Source: Rikenellaceae bacterium (GTDB taxonomy: Bacteria; Bacteroidota; Bacteroidia; Bacteroidales; Rikenellaceae). From it: 64,000 nt of DNA. A model generated the notes under the pieces. It did no database searches and was not told where the DNA came from. It saw only the letters and a list, made by a program, of their open reading frames with translations. Position 1 is the stretch's first letter. Each line of letters begins with the position of its first letter. Location: contig SUZI01000002.1 in the NCBI GenBank assembly GCA_015060005.1, positions 124,001-188,000 of the forward strand, written 5' to 3'. Positions 60,646 to 64,000 of this stretch are shown here, piece after piece. The translations under genes and the position numbers were made by a program.

Positions 60646-60935
60646 AAGTGGGATAAAGGAATAAAAACCGCCCGAAAACGTGCGGGTTAAGCAAAAAATG
60701 GTTACTTTTGTCGTTTGAAGACAGGGGTAACCTTTTTTTGAGTTGTGAAACACGTCATTCCCCGATTGTATGTAGCTGGCGGAGAGGCGGAATAAATAAA
60801 CGTCATTCCCCGATTGTGTGTAGCTGGCGGAGAGGTGGAATAGACAAAACGTCATTCCCCGACTGTGTGGAGCTGGCGGAGGGCGGAATAGACAAAACGT
60901 CATTCCCCGACTCACGTAGTGAGGCGAAGGGAATC
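60646..60935. repeat. Four tandem CGTCATTCCCCGA units after the porin gene
   Basis: Units start at 60753, 60801, 60850 and 60898 (spacing 48, 49 and 48). The first three end in GAGCTGGCGGAG...GGCGGAATA; the last ends in the GGGAATCTACC version. Before them (60646-60752) no gene is seen; ACCGCCCGAAAACGTGCGGGTT at about 60666-60687 is a weak hairpin. Confidence 0.85.
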
Positions 60936-61050
60936 TACCTTATACGAGCTGCAAGGTGAAAGTTTTTTATTGCGACTTTAATAACCCTTAGTAACCTTCA
61001 GTAGCCCTTTATGTATATATTAGAAAATTTTGAATTTTGAATTTTGAATT
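60936..61050. repeat. A-rich block, 10-bp units and TTTTGAATTTTGAA tract before proS
   Basis: GCAAGGTGAAAGTTTTTTATTGCGACTTTAATAACCC etc., a few TTAGTAACCNT-type units, then three copies of TTTTGAA before proS. Completes the composite of 60753. No promoter of standard form was found. Confidence 0.65.
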
Positions 61051-61060
61051 ACGATAGTTT

Positions 61061-62545
61061 ATGGCAGTAGAACTTAAAGATTTGACCAAGGTTGAGGATA
61101 ACTACTCTAAGTGGTACAACGAGTTGGTCGTGAAGGCAGGTTTGGCAGAGAACTCTGCTGTTAGAGGCTGTATGGTTATCAAGCCTTATGGCTATGCTAT
61201 TTGGGAGAAGATGCAGCGTGCGTTGGATGATATGTTCAAGGCGACAGGACACCAGAACGCCTACTTCCCACTCTTCATCCCTAAGTCATTCTTCTCACGT
61301 GAGGCATCTCACGTCGAGGGTTTCGCTAAGGAGTGTGCAGTCGTTACTCACTACCGTCTGAAGAACGACGAGGCAGGCAAGGGTGTCGTTGTAGACCCCG
61401 AGGCACGTTTGGAGGAGGAGCTCATCGTGCGTCCTACCTCGGAGACCATCATCTGGAACACCTACAAGAATTGGATTACATCCTACCGCGACCTTCCAAT
61501 CCTCTGCAACCAGTGGGCAAATGTGGTGCGTTGGGAGATGCGTACACGTCTGTTCCTGCGTACTGCCGAGTTCTTGTGGCAGGAGGGACACACCGCACAC
61601 GCCACACGCGAGGAGGCTATCGAGGAGGCAGAGCGTATGATTCAGGTCTATAAGACCTTTGCCGAGGAGTGGATGGGTGTGCCTGTCATCGTGGGCCATA
61701 AGTCGCCTAACGAGCGTTTTGCAGGTGCCGAGGATACGCTGACTATCGAGGCTCTGATGCAGGATGGTAAGGCTCTGCAGAGCGGTACCTCGCACTTCTT
61801 GGGACAGAACTTCGCCAAGGCTTTCGACGTAACATATACCACCAAGGAGGGTAAGCAGGAGTACGTGTGGGCTACCTCGTGGGGTGTCTCTACCCGACTG
61901 ATGGGAGCATTGATTATGGCTCATTCGGACAACAACGGTCTTGTGCTGCCTCCAAAGTTGGCACCTATCCAGGTCGCTATGGTTCCTATCTATAAGGGCG
62001 ACGAGCAGCTGGCTCTGATGAAGGAGCGTATGGAGCAGATTGCTTCGGAGTTGCGTAAGAAGGGTATCAGCGTGAAGGTTGATGCTCGCGACAATGTACG
62101 TTCTGGCTTTAAGTTTGCGGAGTATGAGCTCAAGGGTGTGCCTGTACGTCTGGCTCTCGGTCCACGCGATATGGAGAATGGCACTATCGAGCTCGCACGT
62201 CGTGATACACTCACCAAGCAGACACTCTCGCAGGAGGGTATCGCCGACTATGTTGAGAAGCTGTTGGAGGAGATTCAGCAGAACATCTTCCAGAAGGCTC
62301 TCGACTACCGTAACTCTATGATTACTAAGGTCGACACTTGGGAGGAGTTCGTTGAGGCACTCGACACTAAGGGTGGTTTCATCTCTGCACATTGGGATGG
62401 CACCGTAGAGACCGAGGTTGCTATCAAGGAGGCTACCAAGGCAACTATCCGTTGTATTCCTTTGGATGTAGAGCCAGAGGAGGGTGTTTGTATCCACTCG
62501 GGTAAGCCTTCGAAGTGTCGTGTACTCTTTGCTCGCAGCTACTAA
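61061..62545 (+). CDS. proS: Prolyl-tRNA synthetase, short (archaeal/eukaryotic-like) type
   Basis: The 494-residue class II enzyme opens with [27 protein letters not shown] and has motif 2 in [23 protein letters not shown] and motif 3 in [20 protein letters not shown]. It lacks the ~180-residue editing insertion of the bacterial long type and has the C-terminal zinc-like/alpha-helical extension ending CRVLFARSY of the ProS3 group. That type is standard in Bacteroidetes. Its stop codon starts a long palindrome (62544-62667). Confidence 0.96.
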   Translation: MAVELKDLTKVEDNYSKWYNELVVKAGLAENSAVRGCMVIKPYGYAIWEKMQRALDDMFKATGHQNAYFPLFIPKSFFSREASHVEGFAKECAVVTHYRLKNDEAGKGVVVDPEARLEEELIVRPTSETIIWNTYKNWITSYRDLPILCNQWANVVRWEMRTRLFLRTAEFLWQEGHTAHATREEAIEEAERMIQVYKTFAEEWMGVPVIVGHKSPNERFAGAEDTLTIEALMQDGKALQSGTSHFLGQNFAKAFDVTYTTKEGKQEYVWATSWGVSTRLMGALIMAHSDNNGLVLPPKLAPIQVAMVPIYKGDEQLALMKERMEQIASELRKKGISVKVDARDNVRSGFKFAEYELKGVPVRLALGPRDMENGTIELARRDTLTKQTLSQEGIADYVEKLLEEIQQNIFQKALDYRNSMITKVDTWEEFVEALDTKGGFISAHWDGTVETEVAIKEATKATIRCIPLDVEPEEGVCIHSGKPSKCRVLFARSY

Positions 62546-62667
62546 AAAATTAGTTTACATAGGCTGATACTGCGTTACGCTTGCTCTCAAAATCCTCATT
62601 TACGCCAAGTAAACTGCGGTTTTTCGAGCTGCACAAGCCTTGTCTCAGCCTACCCAAACGAATTTTT
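62544..62667. repeat. Long imperfect palindrome starting at the proS stop codon, copy C
   Basis: AAAAATTAGTTTACATAGGCTGA on the left is mirrored by TCAGCCTACCCAAACGAATTTTT ending 62667; the centre is CTCATTTACG-CCAA-GTAAACTGCGG at 62595-62619. It shares the centre and the CCTACCCAAA(A)CGAATTT end with copy A at 10876-10999. Confidence 0.75.
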
Positions 62668-62687
62668 GGCTGGCATATACTGCGTTA

Positions 62688-62777
62688 CGTCATTCCCCGA
62701 TTGTGTGGAGCTGGCGGAGGGGCGGAATAAATAAACGTCATTCCCCGACTCACGTAGTGAGGCGAAGGGAATCAACC
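62688..62777. repeat. Two CGTCATTCCCCGA units after palindrome copy C
   Basis: Units start at 62688 and 62735 (47-base spacing). A-rich sequence and three TTTTGAA copies follow before the gene at 62853, completing the composite. Confidence 0.85.
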
Positions 62778-62852
62778 TTTTACGAACTGAAAAGCCAAAG
62801 GTAAAGACTGAAAACTAAATTTTGAATTTTGAATTTTGAATTTGTTTCGCCT

Positions 62853-63410
62853 ATGCGACCACTTCATCTACTCATAGCATTGCTTTTGTTGCCGTTTGTT
62901 GCGTCAGCACAGAGAGGCAACCCGCTCATCTTTGTCAATGGCGAGCCGATGACAAATGCAGAGCTGGCAGCTGTCGAACCTGAAGATATACTCAGTGTTG
63001 AGACTTTGCCTGCGGATGAGCAGACTATCGAGAAGTATGGTCAGGAGGCGTCAAATGGTGTGATACTTCTGGAGTTACGTTACGACGAGGAGGCACGTTT
63101 TGTGGTCGATGGCGTGGAGCAGAGCTTCAGCGACTATATAGCCTCGCAGGTTAAGTGGGGTGAGGCGGAGCCTGTGGCTCAGGTCATCATCTCCTATACT
63201 GTCGATGCCGAGGGCAAGGTGTGCGATTTCGACACGCTCAACTCCACAGACCGCCGTCTGCTGCGTCGCATACTGAAGGCTATGGAGTCATCGCCGCAGT
63301 GGATACCTGCCACTAAGGATGGCAAGGGTGTCGCTCGCCGCAAGGTGTTGAAGGTAACCCTCCCTCGTGGCAAGGAGCTCCCACCTGAGCGAGTAATCCT
63401 TATGCGATAG
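62853..63410 (+). CDS. Secreted protein with plug-like and TonB-C-terminal-like parts
   Basis: The 185-residue protein starts at ATG 62853 with a signal peptide (RPLHLLIALLLLPFVASA). Residues about 23-75 (PLIFVNGEPMTNAELAAVEP, EDILSVETLPADEQTIEKYG, ASNGVILLEL) resemble the TonB-receptor plug motif PLIVVDG...INPNDIESIEVLKD...YG..GANGVILI. Residues about 108-172 (VAQVIISYTVDAEGKV...LLRRILKAMESSPQWIPATKDGKGVARRKVLKVTLP) resemble TonB C-terminal domains that contact receptors. No membrane helix or energising domain is present. Pattern recognition only; the role is not known. Confidence 0.65.
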   Translation: MRPLHLLIALLLLPFVASAQRGNPLIFVNGEPMTNAELAAVEPEDILSVETLPADEQTIEKYGQEASNGVILLELRYDEEARFVVDGVEQSFSDYIASQVKWGEAEPVAQVIISYTVDAEGKVCDFDTLNSTDRRLLRRILKAMESSPQWIPATKDGKGVARRKVLKVTLPRGKELPPERVILMR

Positions 63411-63434
63411 GGTAGCTTGTTGTAGAACTACAAT

Positions 63435-63474
63435 AAAGGCGTGTCTAAAAACATGTTAGACACGCCCTTTTTTT
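63435..63474. terminator. Bidirectional terminator between the 62853 gene and YeiH
   Basis: AAAGGCGTGTCTAA at 63435-63448 pairs with TTAGACACGCC(C)TTT at 63456-63470, followed by T7. Confidence 0.9.
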
Positions 63475-63492
63475 ATGCGGGGTTAATAGATG

Positions 63493-64000
63493 TTACATCT
63501 GCTTCAGGACACCGAAGAAGAGGCAAGCGATGACGAAGGTTACGATGATATTGAAGGTCTGTGCCACGAGGAACGACTTCAACAATGCACGGTTCTCCTT
63601 CGAGATGATATCCTTAAGACGTGTATCAAGTCCGATACATACGAAAGCCAACGAGAAGAACAAGCCTGAGAACATCTTGGCGATATCCTTCGAAGAGTTC
63701 TTCTTACGCTCTGGCTTCTTGTCAGCCTTGACCTCAGCCTTGACCTCAGCCTTAATCTCTGGCTTAACGTCGGCGTCAGCAATAATCACCGGCTGCTCAG
63801 CCTCCACATCAGCGGCAACGATGATATTCTTGGTAGCCTCCTTCTCGGCTGAAACAACGACTTCGGCTACAACCTCCTGAGCCTTAGGCTCCTTCAACTC
63901 GCCCTTCTTCAGCATATCGTTAGCCGAGAGAACAGAGAAGACAGCCGATGCGACAACGAAACCAAGAACGAACTTTGGGAACTTCTCCCACACGATACCC
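63493..64000 (-). CDS. YeiH-family (putative sulfate exporter) membrane protein, 5' end missing
   Basis: The frame runs open to the window edge, so only the C-terminal part (about 168 residues) is visible. It has a membrane helix (FVLGFVVASAVFSVL), a loop, then SKDIAKMFSGLFFSLAFVCIGLDTRLKDI and the last helices (SFLVAQTFNIIVTFVIACLFFGVL), which fit the UPF0324/YeiH family. The loop of about 75 residues is unusual: acidic and Lys-rich with AEVKAEVKAEVKAD repeats (18-bp DNA repeats at about 63722-63770). YeiH relatives normally have a short loop here. Transport function is inferred from family only. Confidence 0.85.
   Translation of the reverse strand, partial: GIVWEKFPKFVLGFVVASAVFSVLSANDMLKKGELKEPKAQEVVAEVVVSAEKEATKNIIVAADVEAEQPVIIADADVKPEIKAEVKAEVKADKKPERKKNSSKDIAKMFSGLFFSLAFVCIGLDTRLKDIISKENRALLKSFLVAQTFNIIVTFVIACLFFGVLKQM

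Noticed and set aside
60753..60940. CRISPR-like array from evenly spaced CGTCATTCCCCGA repeats
   Set aside because: Repeats are short and the sequence between them is also repeated rather than unique, and no cas gene is near.

Overview
The window looks like a chromosomal segment from the Bacteroidales. A gut Alistipes-like (Rikenellaceae) bacterium is my best guess, from gene content only. Pointers are repeated promoters of the Bacteroidetes type (TTTG or TTG, about 19-20 bases, then TAnnTTTG), a TonB-dependent receptor paired with a lipoprotein, DUF3078, many lipoproteins with Bacteroidetes-style lipoboxes, a GadB/GadC pair and a futalosine-pathway enzyme (MqnA). There is no transposase, phage gene, plasmid gene or CRISPR array. 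Mobility shows only as small intergenic repeats and one cassette flanked by a duplication.

Layout. 1-4 kb: the 3' part of a RelA/SpoT gene, mqnA behind a structured leader, corA. 4-10 kb: a GH20 hexosaminidase, a 228-bp tandem repeat built from tRNA-Leu 3' ends, tRNA-Leu, a GNAT cassette between 94-bp direct repeats, xpt and aspA. 10-16 kb: tRNA-CAU, a hemolysin-III protein, an MsbA-like ABC exporter, a DHH phosphoesterase, an S41 peptidase lipoprotein. 16-23.5 kb: one tight operon DUF3078-ctpA-small membrane protein-uvrD/pcrA-GT2-nth. 23.5-28 kb: nfo, GNAT, a LytTR regulator with a membrane protein, an AraC regulator. 28-34 kb: an exported operon of a YD-repeat lipoprotein, a TPR-CHAT protease-like protein and a CE1 esterase. 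34-37 kb: an unknown protein, a sugar-kinase-like APH protein, and a superoxide reductase-ferritin-thioredoxin stress cluster. 37-43 kb: a TonB-dependent receptor and a lipoprotein with an internal tandem duplication. 43-46 kb: gadB-gadC acid resistance. 46-53 kb: a second YD-repeat lipoprotein, an XRE regulator facing a palindrome, an OmpA protein and a 1382-residue coiled-coil lipoprotein. 53-64 kb: queD, polA, a Trp/Tyr/His/Ser-rich lipoprotein, an outer-membrane porin, proS, a plug-like/TonB-like secreted protein and the 3' end of a YeiH transporter.

The most notable unexplained structure is between genes. A family of roughly 120-bp imperfect palindromes often starts exactly at a stop codon. 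In two loci it is followed by a CGTCATTCCCCGA repeat, an A-rich block, arrays of about 10 bp and TTTTGAATTTTGAA tracts, together forming a composite element. The protein-level highlights are the exported CHAT operon, the LytTR operon with three sites at exact 21-bp spacing, the N-terminally lipidated stalk protein with NAGNIAE heptads, a candidate sliding-clamp motif in the DNA polymerase I linker, and a secreted protein that appears to join a TonB-plug-like motif to a TonB-C-terminal-like domain.

All calls come from reading the sequence and translations by eye. No alignment, HMM or folding program was run.
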